From: Chloroflexota bacterium
Lineage (GTDB): Bacteria > Chloroflexota > Anaerolineae > Thermoflexales > Thermoflexaceae
Direction: 5' to 3'
Length of the DNA: 14,819 bases
NCBI GenBank assembly: GCA_030550075.1
Contig: JAUQQB010000028.1
Coordinates: 1 to 14,819, forward strand
Positions 7,202 to 14,768 of the stretch are shown piece after piece. The first letter of the stretch is position 1. Each line of letters begins with the position of its first letter. Position numbers and translations under genes: made by a program. The notes below the pieces were generated by a model. The model had not been told where the DNA came from. It did not search any database and saw nothing but the letters and a program-made list of their open reading frames with translations.

Positions 7202-8001
7202 CCCGTGTACGCCGACGATGCACGGGGGGCCACGCCACCCCCCAGCAGGGCCTGACGCAGAGGTGCCAAATACTCCTCGCGGGGCAGGTAGTGGTCCGGT
7301 AGCGGCGGGACGTTGTGCATTTTGACTGCCAGCAGCCGCTGCAGGTCAGCGCGCTGGCGGGTATTGAGTGTGATCTTGATGTCGCCGGTGATGATGACGG
7401 CTCCATCGGCCGAGCCGCCGATGGCTACGGCGCGCTCGCCGGTGACCACGGTCGAGGAGGGCCGGGCCAGCGCCTGGCGGATGAGTTCAATATCCGCAGA
7501 GGTATGACGCTGCGCCAACACATTCTCCAGCGCCCGGAGGATGGCCTCGGTGTTCTCGGCGATGCGCTCCAGGGCGCGGGAATCCCAGAGGGGCTGCAGG
7601 ACCGGCTGCTTGGCCAGTTCGGCCTCCAGCCAGGTCAGGAAGTCGGCGGCGGCGCGGGTGGCCTCCGTTAGGCGCGGCCAGGACTCGGGGTTGCTGTGGC
7701 CCAGGTGCTGCGCCCAGCGGCGGGCCAGCTCGGCAGGGTCGGGACGTCCCCGGCGGGTAAGCAGTTGCGCCAGGATGGGGGCGCCTTCCCGGGTGAGGAA
7801 ACTTTCGTCAAAGAGCGAGGCGACCAGGTCGGGGTACTGGCGGGCGAAGGCGGCGTAGGCGCTGGCCAGCGCGGTCCGGAAGGCGCGGCGTTCGGGGTCG
7901 ACGCCCAGTACAGCGCGCACGCGCTCGGCCAGGCCGGTTTCCCGAAGCAGGTAATCAAATACAGCTTGGGCGACGGCGGCGAGAAGGGATTCCATCGACA
8001 T
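7060..8001 (-). CDS. STAND ATPase, N-terminal part (helical domain and linker), before the frameshift
   Basis: First part of the STAND gene. ATG 8001 is preceded by GGGAGGG at suitable spacing; a second in-frame ATG is at 7995. Residues 1-135 are mostly helical and I do not recognise the domain; they include RAFRTALASAYAAFARQYPD. A coiled or helical stretch (about 143-182) and the beta-type linker GERAVAIGGSADGAVIITGD (188-207) follow; this Gly-rich linker pattern is common just before NACHT/NB-ARC modules in bacterial STAND proteins. NVPPLPDHYLPREEYLAPLRQALL (about 230-252) is the expected lead-in to NB-ARC. From about residue 253 to the stop at 7060 the frame is a shadow of the NB-ARC region, so authentic coding in this frame ends near 7240. 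The N-terminal domain is the likely effector or adaptor part. Confidence 0.7.
   Translation of the reverse strand: MSMESLLAAVAQAVFDYLLRETGLAERVRAVLGVDPERRAFRTALASAYAAFARQYPDLVASLFDESFLTREGAPILAQLLTRRGRPDPAELARRWAQHLGHSNPESWPRLTEATRAAADFLTWLEAELAKQPVLQPLWDSRALERIAENTEAILRALENVLAQRHTSADIELIRQALARPSSTVVTGERAVAIGGSADGAVIITGDIKITLNTRQRADLQRLLAVKMHNVPPLPDHYLPREEYLAPLRQALLGGGVAPRASSAYTGWAASASPSWPLPSPTTSRCRPPSPMASSGSPSAAIRTCPPVRKTST
7224..7243 (-). other. Frameshift site in the STAND gene at two six-base homopolymers
   Basis: On the coding strand the upstream frame reads CTG GGG GGT GGC GTG GCC CCC CGT, while the downstream NB-ARC frame needs CCG TGC ATC GTC GGC. A -1 shift, equal to one extra base, joins them. 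Two runs can do this: G6 followed by T (7243-7237), which in phase is the heptamer G GGG GGT, and C6 (7229-7224). Either join gives a continuous protein of about 848 residues with an intact GVHGMGGIGKS loop. A homopolymer sequencing error, a real recent mutation, and recoding or slippage are all possible. Confidence 0.85.
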
Positions 8002-8209
8002 CGCTCACCCTCCCTCAGGGCCATACGCTATCGCCAGCTGGATGAACGTTCGCTCGGCGCCACGCTGGACCGATTTCTCAGATGTTCGCTGTATCCCGTT
8101 CCGCACGGCCGTTGGCGCGGAGGATACGCCGTGGGGGAAGCGGATGGCCTCACCTCCCTGGCTCCCCAAAAACCTCTGTCTACGCATGGGCTCATCCAGG
8201 CTCAGTAAG

Positions 8210-8215
8210 ATTATA
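8210..8215 (-). promoter_or_regulatory. Possible -10 element for the STAND gene
   Basis: The - strand reads TATAAT in an A/T-rich patch that stands out from GC-rich surroundings. No good -35 hexamer lies 16-18 bp upstream. If used, it would give a leader of roughly 200 nt before ATG 8001. Confidence 0.3.
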
Positions 8216-8271
8216 AAATGGAAAAACCAGGCACATTCTCCCGTTCCTTCGGGGGCGCTCCAGGTTGAGCG

Positions 8272-8300
8272 TTGAGCTGGGATGCGCCCAGCCGGAGAAT
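8272..8300 (+). promoter_or_regulatory. Possible sigma-70 promoter for rsgA
   Basis: TTGAGC (8272-8277) and GAGAAT (8295-8300) are separated by 17 bp, each matching four of six consensus positions, about 45 nt before the rsgA start. A 6-bp inverted repeat (8276-8281 with 8287-8292) lies across the -35 end and spacer, a position where an operator would act. Confidence 0.25.
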
Positions 8301-8329
8301 AGGGGAGAGATTCCGGAGATCCCATCGGG

Positions 8330-8338
8330 AGGAGGTGA
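8330..8338 (+). promoter_or_regulatory. Strong ribosome binding site of rsgA
   Basis: AGGAGGTGA is fully complementary to the anti-Shine-Dalgarno end of 16S rRNA and selects ATG 8345 over the in-frame ATG 8351. Confidence 0.75.
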
Positions 8339-8344
8339 GGCTGG

Positions 8345-9262
8345 ATGGGGATGCGGGAGGAAGGGTTGGTGATCCGGGTGCTGGGCGCGGCCTATGATGT
8401 GCAGGGACCGGATGGGATGGTGCGGTGTGTATTGCGGGGTCGACTGCGTCGCCAGGCCGATGGTCCGCAGCGCCCGGTGATCGGCGACCGCGTGGAATTC
8501 GAGCGGGTCGCGCCGCAGGAAGGCGCTATCGTGGCTATCCTCCCCCGACGCACCGCGCTGGTGCGTCGGGAACCCCTGGACCCTCATAAAGCTCACGTCA
8601 TCGCCGCGAATCTGGATCAGATCGTGGCGGTGTTCGCGGCGGTTCCAGAGCCGGATCGGTTCCAAATCGATCGCTATCTGGCGGTGGCGGAGGCCAACGG
8701 CCTGCCGGCGATCCTTTGCCTGAACAAGATCGATCTGGTGGAGGATCTTTCATCTTTCCAGGAATCATTCAAGGAATACGAGGCCCTGGGGTATCCGGTC
8801 TTGTTCACCAGCGCGATCACCGGGGCGGGCCTTGATAGGCTGCGGGAACGGCTTCAGGGGAAGATCACCGCCTTCATCGGCCCTTCCGGGGTCGGCAAAT
8901 CCAGCCTGCTGAACGCCCTCCAGCCGGGGCTGGCTTTGAAAATCGGATCCATCAATCCGCGGACCGGCATGGGACGCCACACCACGACCCGCAGCGAGCT
9001 GATCCCCTTCGACGGCGGATACCTGGCCGATACCCCGGGCCTGCGAGACATCGGGGTGTGGGGGATTCGACCGGAGGACCTGGCGGCCTGCTTCCCGGAG
9101 ATGCGCCCCTATATCGGCCGTTGCGAGTTCTCCGATTGCCTGCATCTGGAAGAGCCTGGTTGCGCGATCCGCCGGGCGGTCGCCCGGGGGAAGATCAGCC
9201 GGCGCCGCTATGAGAGCTATCAGCGAATCCTGATCGATCAGCAAGCCGCTCGCCCCTCATAA
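8345..9262 (+). CDS. rsgA: Ribosome small subunit-dependent GTPase A (RsgA/YjeQ)
   Basis: Circularly permuted GTPase that binds the maturing 30S subunit and releases late assembly factors after GTP hydrolysis; cytoplasmic, 305 residues, normal length. The N-terminal OB fold (about 5-70) includes RPVIGDRVEFE. The permuted order G4-G5-G1-G2-G3 is visible: NKID (127-130), TSA (155-157), P-loop GPSGVGKS (179-186), GRHTTT (210-215) and DTPG (229-232). The C-terminal zinc site is Cys260, Cys265, His267 and Cys273 in CEFSDCLHLEEPGC. All key residues are present. It starts at ATG 8345 behind a near-perfect ribosome site. The Uma2-family gene begins 54 bp downstream on the same strand with its own ribosome site. 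Assignment is secure. Confidence 0.97.
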   Translation: MGMREEGLVIRVLGAAYDVQGPDGMVRCVLRGRLRRQADGPQRPVIGDRVEFERVAPQEGAIVAILPRRTALVRREPLDPHKAHVIAANLDQIVAVFAAVPEPDRFQIDRYLAVAEANGLPAILCLNKIDLVEDLSSFQESFKEYEALGYPVLFTSAITGAGLDRLRERLQGKITAFIGPSGVGKSSLLNALQPGLALKIGSINPRTGMGRHTTTRSELIPFDGGYLADTPGLRDIGVWGIRPEDLAACFPEMRPYIGRCEFSDCLHLEEPGCAIRRAVARGKISRRRYESYQRILIDQQAARPS

Positions 9263-9395
9263 GCAGGCGTTTGCGGAGCGAGCCCCCAAAACGCAGCGCT
9301 GGGAGGAGGTGTCCCGATGGGTGTGAAGACGCGGTTGACGGCGGCCGATCTGTGGCGGATGGGGGAAGGGGATGCGCGTCGCGAGCTCATCCATG

Positions 9396-9400
9396 GGGAG
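9396..9400. repeat. Target site duplication, left copy (GGGAG)
   Basis: GGGAG directly before the element, matched by GGGAG at 9550-9554 directly after it. Collapsing the two restores the Uma2 reading frame, which fixes the 5-bp length. Confidence 0.85.
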
Positions 9401-9549
9401 TAGGACTTACGCAGTTCGTTTCCCATGGGGGCAAGGATTTTTCTCCCCCCTCCCCACGGCCCCAAGGGCCGTGGGGAGGGGGGAGAAAGGGGGGTGGGAC
9501 CATTCCGTTCCATCTTTAGAGCTTAGAGCTTTCAACTGCGTAACTCCCA
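9401..9549. mobile_element. 149-bp MITE-like element with 16-bp inverted ends
   Basis: The ends are TAGGACTTACGCAGTT (9401-9416) and AACTGCGTAACTCCCA (9534-9549); the second, read on the other strand, matches the first at 14 of 16 positions. The flanks are a direct repeat GGGAG (9396-9400 and 9550-9554), a 5-bp target duplication. It encodes no transposase, so it would need one in trans from an insertion sequence with the same ends. Inside are a perfect 23-bp hairpin and a tandem TTAGAGC heptamer (9516-9529). The insertion adds 154 bp including the duplicated target, so it brings both a stop codon and a frameshift. I cannot name the IS family with confidence. Confidence 0.9.
9440..9488. repeat. 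Perfect 23-bp hairpin inside the miniature element
   Basis: Arms 9440-9462 and 9466-9488 are exact reverse complements around the 3-nt loop CAA. The stem is rich in C/G runs and starts with TTTCT, so on either strand the transcript ends its stem near a short A or T run. It would be very stable in RNA and could block transcription or translation through the Uma2 gene. Confidence 0.9.
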
Positions 9550-9563
9550 GGGAGGTTATCGAA
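9550..9563 (+). promoter_or_regulatory. Ribosome-site-like sequence created by the target duplication
   Basis: The right GGGAG copy plus the next G gives GGGAGG, 8 nt before ATG 9564 of the Uma2 remainder. This could permit internal initiation of a 153-residue truncated protein that keeps the PDVAF, EVLSPND and Lys motifs. Confidence 0.4.
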
Positions 9564-10046
9564 ATGACGCCGGTGGGCGGAGTGCGCGGGGAGCTCCTGC
9601 TGGAGATCGGCCGGCGGCTGATGGAGCACGCCCGAAAACATCCGCCGGGCCGGGTGGTGGTGGGGGATGTGGGATTCATCTTGCGGTTGCCGTGGGATCC
9701 AGAGCGGGTGCGAACGCCGGATGTGGCCTTTATTGCGGCAGAGCGGCTGCCGGAGGGGAAGTTGCCTTCCGGGTTCATTGAGGGAGCGCCGGATCTGGCG
9801 GTGGAGGTGCTGTCGCCGAATGATAATCCCGTGGATCTCCAGCAGAAGGTGCAGGACTACCTGGAGGCAGGGGCGCGGCGAGTGTGGGTGGTGGCACCGG
9901 AAGCGCGGACGGTGACCATGTATCGGCCGGATGGGAACGCGCGGTTCCTGCGGGAGCATGAGGCGCTGGAGGGGGAGGAGGTCCTTCCGGGATTCGCCAT
10001 TCCCCTTGCGGGGCTTTTCGGATAGCACCTGAAAAGGACCGGGCGC

Positions 10047-13000
10047 TCAGCGCATTACCTCATAGATCCGCATGCCCCCGTTATCGAACACCATCCGAAG
10101 GTCCCCCCGCTCAATCATACTGGGGAACTTCTCGAACCCCAAAGGCGGATAATACAAGCGTTCGGCGTAGCCGTCCATCACGTAGCGCACGCCGTAGCGG
10201 CGCAGGATGGCCATGGCCTCGTCGGGATCCGTAGTTTCGTAGAACCGGTCGACGTCGGCCTCGCGGCGCTGGATCACCGACTCCGGAACGACGGTTCGCT
10301 GCTGCCGCTGATGCCAGCCCCAGCCGAAGACCACGGGGAGCCCGAGGAACATCGCGGCCCGGCTTCGTAATCCCCGATAGGCCGGGGAGCGAACGGATTC
10401 GATCACCACAGGGGTTCCCCGGCTGAAGCGCTGAAGGAACTCCAGCGCCTCCCATTCCTGACGAACCGGGTAGCGCACCCCCATCTCATCCGCGATGGCC
10501 TTTTCCATAAAGGCGAAGCCATCCAGCGTCGGGCCCACCGACACATCCCAGCGATCATACATCCGAGCCCGGGTGGCCAGGATGGGGTAGAGGAGGGCGG
10601 AGGCGAGCAAAACGACAAACGCGCTGCGCCAGAAGGTGCGAAGCAAGGGTATCCATCGCTGGGCGGCCTCCTCCAGGGCGACCACCGCAACCGCTGCGGC
10701 GATGGCCCAGAGGAACCACACCTGCAGGTAAAACTTAAAGACCGTGTTCATGCGGCCGATGTCTCCCCTGAGCACGATGAGCTCCACGCTTAGGGTGAGG
10801 GCCGCCGCCCCCGCCACCCAGAGCCACAGCGCCCGTCGCTCCGGGATCTGATAGGGGCGCAGCGCGAGGGCAACGCCCATCAGGATCAGGGGAACCGCAA
10901 CCCCGGCCACCGGAGCCATCCGCGTGCCCAGGAACCAGAGGACCAGACCCATCGCCCCCGCCGCGATCCATCCGGCAGTCCCCAGAGGATCGACCGCCCA
11001 TCCGGCGAGGACCCACCGGAGCAGCCGTCGGCTCTCTCGCAGGAGAAGGACCAGGATGGGCATCAGGAACAGACCGTGCAGCAGCAGATATGTATCCAGA
11101 GGTGTGCGATCCCCCTTCCACATTTCAAAGGACGTATAGGCGGTCGCATAGTGGGCGAGGTAAGGATAGAAAAACAGCACGCCCAGGCCAGCGAACGCAA
11201 TGCACCGGGCGATCCAGCCCTCAGTTCCCCGCCAGGACTGAAGATCCTTTCGCCTCCATGCGTTCAGAGTGAGCGCCACCAGCCCCAGAAGGAGATGGGT
11301 GGGGTAATCCCAGGTGTTGGTAGGCCGCAGGGCGCCAACCATGAGGGCCCCTAAGGTCAACGCGGTGATCCCGGAAGGCTCACCCCAGCGGGACCTCCGA
11401 AGCCAGGCCAGCCCGATCAGCAGGGCGGCCAGCTGGAGGGGGAAAGCCAGCATGTGGGCGTGGAGATCCGCATACAGGAACGTGAAGTAGGGGAACTCCG
11501 TGATCGGCACAACGTCCCGATCAGGGATCATGCGGGTCGGGTTCCAGTACCACCACTCGATGCGGGCGGGCAGCGACGCTTCCCCAAGCAGCACCCGCTC
11601 GATGCCCCGCAGTGTGTCAAGGGGGGATGGGGAAGTGGCCCCGGAGACTTCGGCGCCGACCTCGCCGAAGAGATCCGAAAGCAGCTTCAATTCCCCGAGA
11701 TTCCCCACCCCGACTGCGAAGAGCGCCGCCAGCAGGCCTGTGAGGATCCGCTTCTTCCGCGCCCGAGGCCACCATGCCGCAGCGAGGTGAGCGCCGATCG
11801 CAAAGGCCCCAAGAGCGGTCAGCGCCGATAGCGTGGGGATCGCCGCGTTGTATGCATAGCGCACGTCGAAGCCCAGGAGCTTCATCGGCGCCCCGATGAT
11901 CACATAGCCGAAGTAATAATAGTTGATATACCCCCCTGCGAACCACGGATCATAGGGCGGGAAGCGCAGCGAGCGGATCGTCGCCAGCAGATAAGAGAGA
12001 TTCATGGGCTTCTCCCCACCCATCACCGGATGCCAGAGATCCGGATGGCCCAACCGGATCAGCAGCCAGAAGGTAAAGGTTCCCAGGAAAACGACCATCT
12101 CCGCCCGCCAGAGGGGATCCTGCAGCGCCTCCCGAATCGCCGGTCGGGCCCGGGGCCACAGGAGGAGATCCACTCCGAAGCCAATGAGCAATGTGAGGAT
12201 CATGGCCGCTCGGGTGAAATCCATCGCCCCGATGCTGGCCAGCAACCATGGGAGGAAGGCGAAGAGCAACGGACCCAGAAGATGGGCCAGGGCGTAGCCT
12301 CGATCGACGAGCTGGGGGAATGCCCAGGCGGTGATTGGCCAGGCCCACCATGTCAGCAAGAGGAAAAAGAGCAGCCAGACCGCGATCCCGAGGAGCGGCC
12401 AGCGGTTCAGCGGATTCTCCGGCGGGAAGATCTCTCGATAGGTGGAGGCCGTTTGCTGACGCGCCCACGTCGCCGGGTCTAACATCAGGAGGCGGCGGGC
12501 CTGGGTATACTGGCGCGGCGTCTGCCAGACCACCTGGCCCAGGTCCACCGCCTCCAGAACCCGTCGGACCTGCTCTATAGAGAAATCGGGCCGCTTGCGG
12601 AAGATCCAGACCGGCGGATGGTCGTAGACGCTGAAAGCCTCCTCCGCGCCCCAGAAGGGCTCTTCAAACCCCAGGGGCGGGAGCTGAAAGCCGATCCGGC
12701 CACCGATGTCGTCGATTTCTAATAGCCCCAATCGGGGCCTGACATGGAAGACGGCTGTTAGTTCAAAGCCCAGCTGGCCTTCGAACAGGGCGCGGTAATA
12801 GGCGGTAGTCATGGGGTAGCGGAGGGGCAGGCGGGGGATCGACCAGACCAGCCGCTGGCTGGAAAGAATGATCCAGTCCGCCCGCTCCAGCCACTCCAGG
12901 GCGCGGGCCCGCTTCTCCTCGGTGTCATCGTCATACCACGTCATCTCCATGCCCTGATACATGGCAAAGGCATCCCGACCATCCAGCCGTAACGGCAGGC

Positions 13001-14768
13001 CATCGTCCCAGTGCTCGTTGGCGATGATCGAGGAGGCGAGGAGGATGGGCCCGCCCTCCGCTCGCAGGCGCACAATGTAGGACCCGGGAGGCAGAGTGAT
13101 CGGTTCCGGCAGGGAGATCCGAACCGGATCTCCGTCGGGATGCCGGGGGGCTGTTGTGGGGATCAGGCGGACCCGGATACGCTCCTGGCCTTCGGGGGTT
13201 TCCAGCGCAAGCTGGAGACTGCCCGACCGATCGCCCAGGGCACGCAGATGAGGGATCTCGATCCCACTGACGGTCAGCGCAGGGATCGGCCCCACCGGCA
13301 GCGCCAGCTCGCTCTCCACCTGGATCCGGTTCGGGAGGGGGAGGGGATATTGCGGATCGTTTGAACCGGTGAGCAACAGCGTCACCGCGCTGGGGACGTG
13401 GGCGTAGAGCCATCGGGAGGCCGCCACACGGGAGACCGGTTGCTGATAGATCCCCACGAATGCGAAGGCCCACAGGGCAGTGCCGAACAGCGTCCCGGCG
13501 GTTCCAATTGAAACAAGCCATCGGCCGAACGGGTGCCGGATCCCCCGGAGCTGCAGCAGGCCCCAGGCGGCGATCAGGGCCAGCGTGGGGTAGATCGGAA
13601 GGAAGTAGCGCATGGATTTCACCCATTGCGTTCCCATATACAGGAAATAGCCGCCGGTCCAGATCCAGATCAGCAACCACCCGATCGCAATGGGATCCTT
13701 CCGGAAGGATCCGGCGTGAAGCCGCTGACGAAGGGCCCACCCCAGGGCCAGCCATCCGATCCACGCGGCCAGCCCGAAGGGGAGGCCCATTCCCCAGAGC
13801 ACCATGTTTTTGAGGGGGAAGAGGATCGGCGCACGGTCCGTCCACTGGTGGCCGGGCGGATAATCGATCTCTCCGCTGATCAGCGCCTGGATCTCCCGCA
13901 TGTTCGCCAGCCATCGAGGATCCGGGGCGATCCACCCCGCAAAGGCATAGGGCATACCGATCCGGAAGGCCAGGACGGCCGCGAGCCCGGCGGCGATCCA
14001 GGGCTTCCATTCCCGGGACCGATTTCGGAGATGGAGCGCGGCCGCCAGGGCCATCACGGGAAGGAGCGGCCACAGGTTGATCCGACAGGCCAGCGCGGCA
14101 CCGGCCATGGCCCCGGTGACGAGCGCAAGTCGGAAGGAGGGAGATGGGTGGTCCTGACGGACCATCCGGATCAGCCCCAGGAGGGCAGCGGTGCTGAAGA
14201 AGGTCGCCCAGGTATCAGTGGTGTAGAAATGAGCCTGCTGGATGTTCATCACGCTGAAGGCCATCAGAGCGGCCGCCAGCAATGCCCCACCGACCCCCAG
14301 CAGTTCCAGACCGATCAGGAAGGTCAGAAGCACCGTCCCCGTATCCAGCAGAGCCGAGAGGGCCCGGCCGAGGAGCGTGATCTCGTTGTAACCCAGGGCG
14401 CGCCCTTCCGGAAAGGGACATCGGATCCGTTGTGTTTGACACAGGTCGGTGAGGACCTCGCCGGCCCCTCGCGTCAGGATGATCGGGAGATCACCATAAA
14501 CGAAGAACGCGTAGCCACGGTTATAGGGGTTAAGAGGGGAGCGGGCGGAATCGAAATACTCCCCCACGCTACGAGGCCATGCCAGGGCCTCGGTGACCAT
14601 CGTGAGGAAGCGCTCATCGGGATGCAGATGCTGGTTCTCGTCCCAGTTCAATCCGATCGTCCGCAGATGGAAGGCGACGATCAGAATCACCGTCAGGATC
14701 AGGGTAGTTAGCAGTGCAAGAATCTCTGGACGGCGTGATCGGATCGCGTTCATAAGCTGGAACACCAT
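10047..14768 (-). CDS. Giant membrane protein: GT39-like glycosyltransferase half fused to YYY/DUF2298 half
   Basis: A 1573-residue polytopic membrane protein. The N-terminal half (about 1-775) looks like a GT39/ArnT-PMT-type glycosyltransferase: one helix at 15-35, then an extracytoplasmic acidic motif LNWDENQHLHPDERF (40-54), then many helices and a large soluble region at about 480-770. The C-terminal half (about 785-1573) matches the YYY/DUF2298 family. It has EKPMNLSYLLATIRSLRFPP, then YDPWFAGGYINYYYFG around residue 940-955, further helices, and an extracytoplasmic tail with FGWGWHQRQQR near 1480 and RYGVRYVMDGYAERLYYPP. Related families use lipid-linked sugars, so envelope glycan transfer is likely but unproven. 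ATG 14768 is the first start; no ribosome site is visible, and ATG 14753 (MNAIRSRRPEI) is an alternative. It converges with the Uma2 gene, 21 bp apart. Confidence 0.88.
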   Translation of the reverse strand: MVFQLMNAIRSRRPEILALLTTLILTVILIVAFHLRTIGLNWDENQHLHPDERFLTMVTEALAWPRSVGEYFDSARSPLNPYNRGYAFFVYGDLPIILTRGAGEVLTDLCQTQRIRCPFPEGRALGYNEITLLGRALSALLDTGTVLLTFLIGLELLGVGGALLAAALMAFSVMNIQQAHFYTTDTWATFFSTAALLGLIRMVRQDHPSPSFRLALVTGAMAGAALACRINLWPLLPVMALAAALHLRNRSREWKPWIAAGLAAVLAFRIGMPYAFAGWIAPDPRWLANMREIQALISGEIDYPPGHQWTDRAPILFPLKNMVLWGMGLPFGLAAWIGWLALGWALRQRLHAGSFRKDPIAIGWLLIWIWTGGYFLYMGTQWVKSMRYFLPIYPTLALIAAWGLLQLRGIRHPFGRWLVSIGTAGTLFGTALWAFAFVGIYQQPVSRVAASRWLYAHVPSAVTLLLTGSNDPQYPLPLPNRIQVESELALPVGPIPALTVSGIEIPHLRALGDRSGSLQLALETPEGQERIRVRLIPTTAPRHPDGDPVRISLPEPITLPPGSYIVRLRAEGGPILLASSIIANEHWDDGLPLRLDGRDAFAMYQGMEMTWYDDDTEEKRARALEWLERADWIILSSQRLVWSIPRLPLRYPMTTAYYRALFEGQLGFELTAVFHVRPRLGLLEIDDIGGRIGFQLPPLGFEEPFWGAEEAFSVYDHPPVWIFRKRPDFSIEQVRRVLEAVDLGQVVWQTPRQYTQARRLLMLDPATWARQQTASTYREIFPPENPLNRWPLLGIAVWLLFFLLLTWWAWPITAWAFPQLVDRGYALAHLLGPLLFAFLPWLLASIGAMDFTRAAMILTLLIGFGVDLLLWPRARPAIREALQDPLWRAEMVVFLGTFTFWLLIRLGHPDLWHPVMGGEKPMNLSYLLATIRSLRFPPYDPWFAGGYINYYYFGYVIIGAPMKLLGFDVRYAYNAAIPTLSALTALGAFAIGAHLAAAWWPRARKKRILTGLLAALFAVGVGNLGELKLLSDLFGEVGAEVSGATSPSPLDTLRGIERVLLGEASLPARIEWWYWNPTRMIPDRDVVPITEFPYFTFLYADLHAHMLAFPLQLAALLIGLAWLRRSRWGEPSGITALTLGALMVGALRPTNTWDYPTHLLLGLVALTLNAWRRKDLQSWRGTEGWIARCIAFAGLGVLFFYPYLAHYATAYTSFEMWKGDRTPLDTYLLLHGLFLMPILVLLLRESRRLLRWVLAGWAVDPLGTAGWIAAGAMGLVLWFLGTRMAPVAGVAVPLILMGVALALRPYQIPERRALWLWVAGAAALTLSVELIVLRGDIGRMNTVFKFYLQVWFLWAIAAAVAVVALEEAAQRWIPLLRTFWRSAFVVLLASALLYPILATRARMYDRWDVSVGPTLDGFAFMEKAIADEMGVRYPVRQEWEALEFLQRFSRGTPVVIESVRSPAYRGLRSRAAMFLGLPVVFGWGWHQRQQRTVVPESVIQRREADVDRFYETTDPDEAMAILRRYGVRYVMDGYAERLYYPPLGFEKFPSMIERGDLRMVFDNGGMRIYEVMR

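Larger units (their letters stand above)
8002..8344. other. Divergent intergenic region between the STAND gene and rsgA
   Basis: A 343-bp stretch without a convincing gene. It must hold the start signals of both neighbours. Visible items are a consensus TATAAT on the - strand at 8210-8215, a TTGAGC direct repeat (8265-8270, 8272-8277), a GCTGGG/CCCAGC hairpin (8276-8292) and the strong rsgA ribosome site (8330-8338). Open frames here (for example - strand 8187-8005) lack a ribosome site and family resemblance. The part from 8002 to about 8200 shows nothing I can name. Confidence 0.6.
9317..10025 (+). pseudogene. Uma2 family endonuclease-like gene, interrupted by a miniature element
   Basis: DUF820/Uma2 family of PD-(D/E)XK-type putative nucleases. 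ATG 9317 follows AGGAGG at 7 nt. The first 28 codons end in RRELIHGE, and the next codon is the TAG made by the first three bases of the inserted element. Removing the 149-bp element and one GGGAG copy joins CATGGGGAG directly to GTTATCGAAATG, restoring LIHGEVIEMTP and an uninterrupted protein of 184 residues, a usual length. The rest holds the family motifs: TPDVAFI, DLAVEVLSPND, the Lys in LQQKVQDYLEAG, and VWVVAPEARTV. The 3' part is intact to its TAG at 10023-10025, so the break looks recent. A 153-residue product from ATG 9564 remains possible. Uma2 genes occur in many copies in Chloroflexota and Cyanobacteria, with unclear cellular role. Confidence 0.9.

Noticed and set aside
8005..8187. 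Short - strand reading frame of about 60 residues ending just before the STAND start
   Set aside because: No ribosome site before its ATG, no recognisable family, and composition like neighbouring shadow frames.
9372..9563. Reading frame that runs through the miniature element into the Uma2 remainder
   Set aside because: It starts out of phase inside the Uma2 5' fragment and translates the hairpin; it is a by-product of the insertion, not a natural N-terminus.
13533..14711. Long + strand open frame opposite the giant membrane protein
   Set aside because: Highly charged, Pro/Gly-rich translation typical of an antisense shadow; the - strand frame has membrane helices and family motifs.
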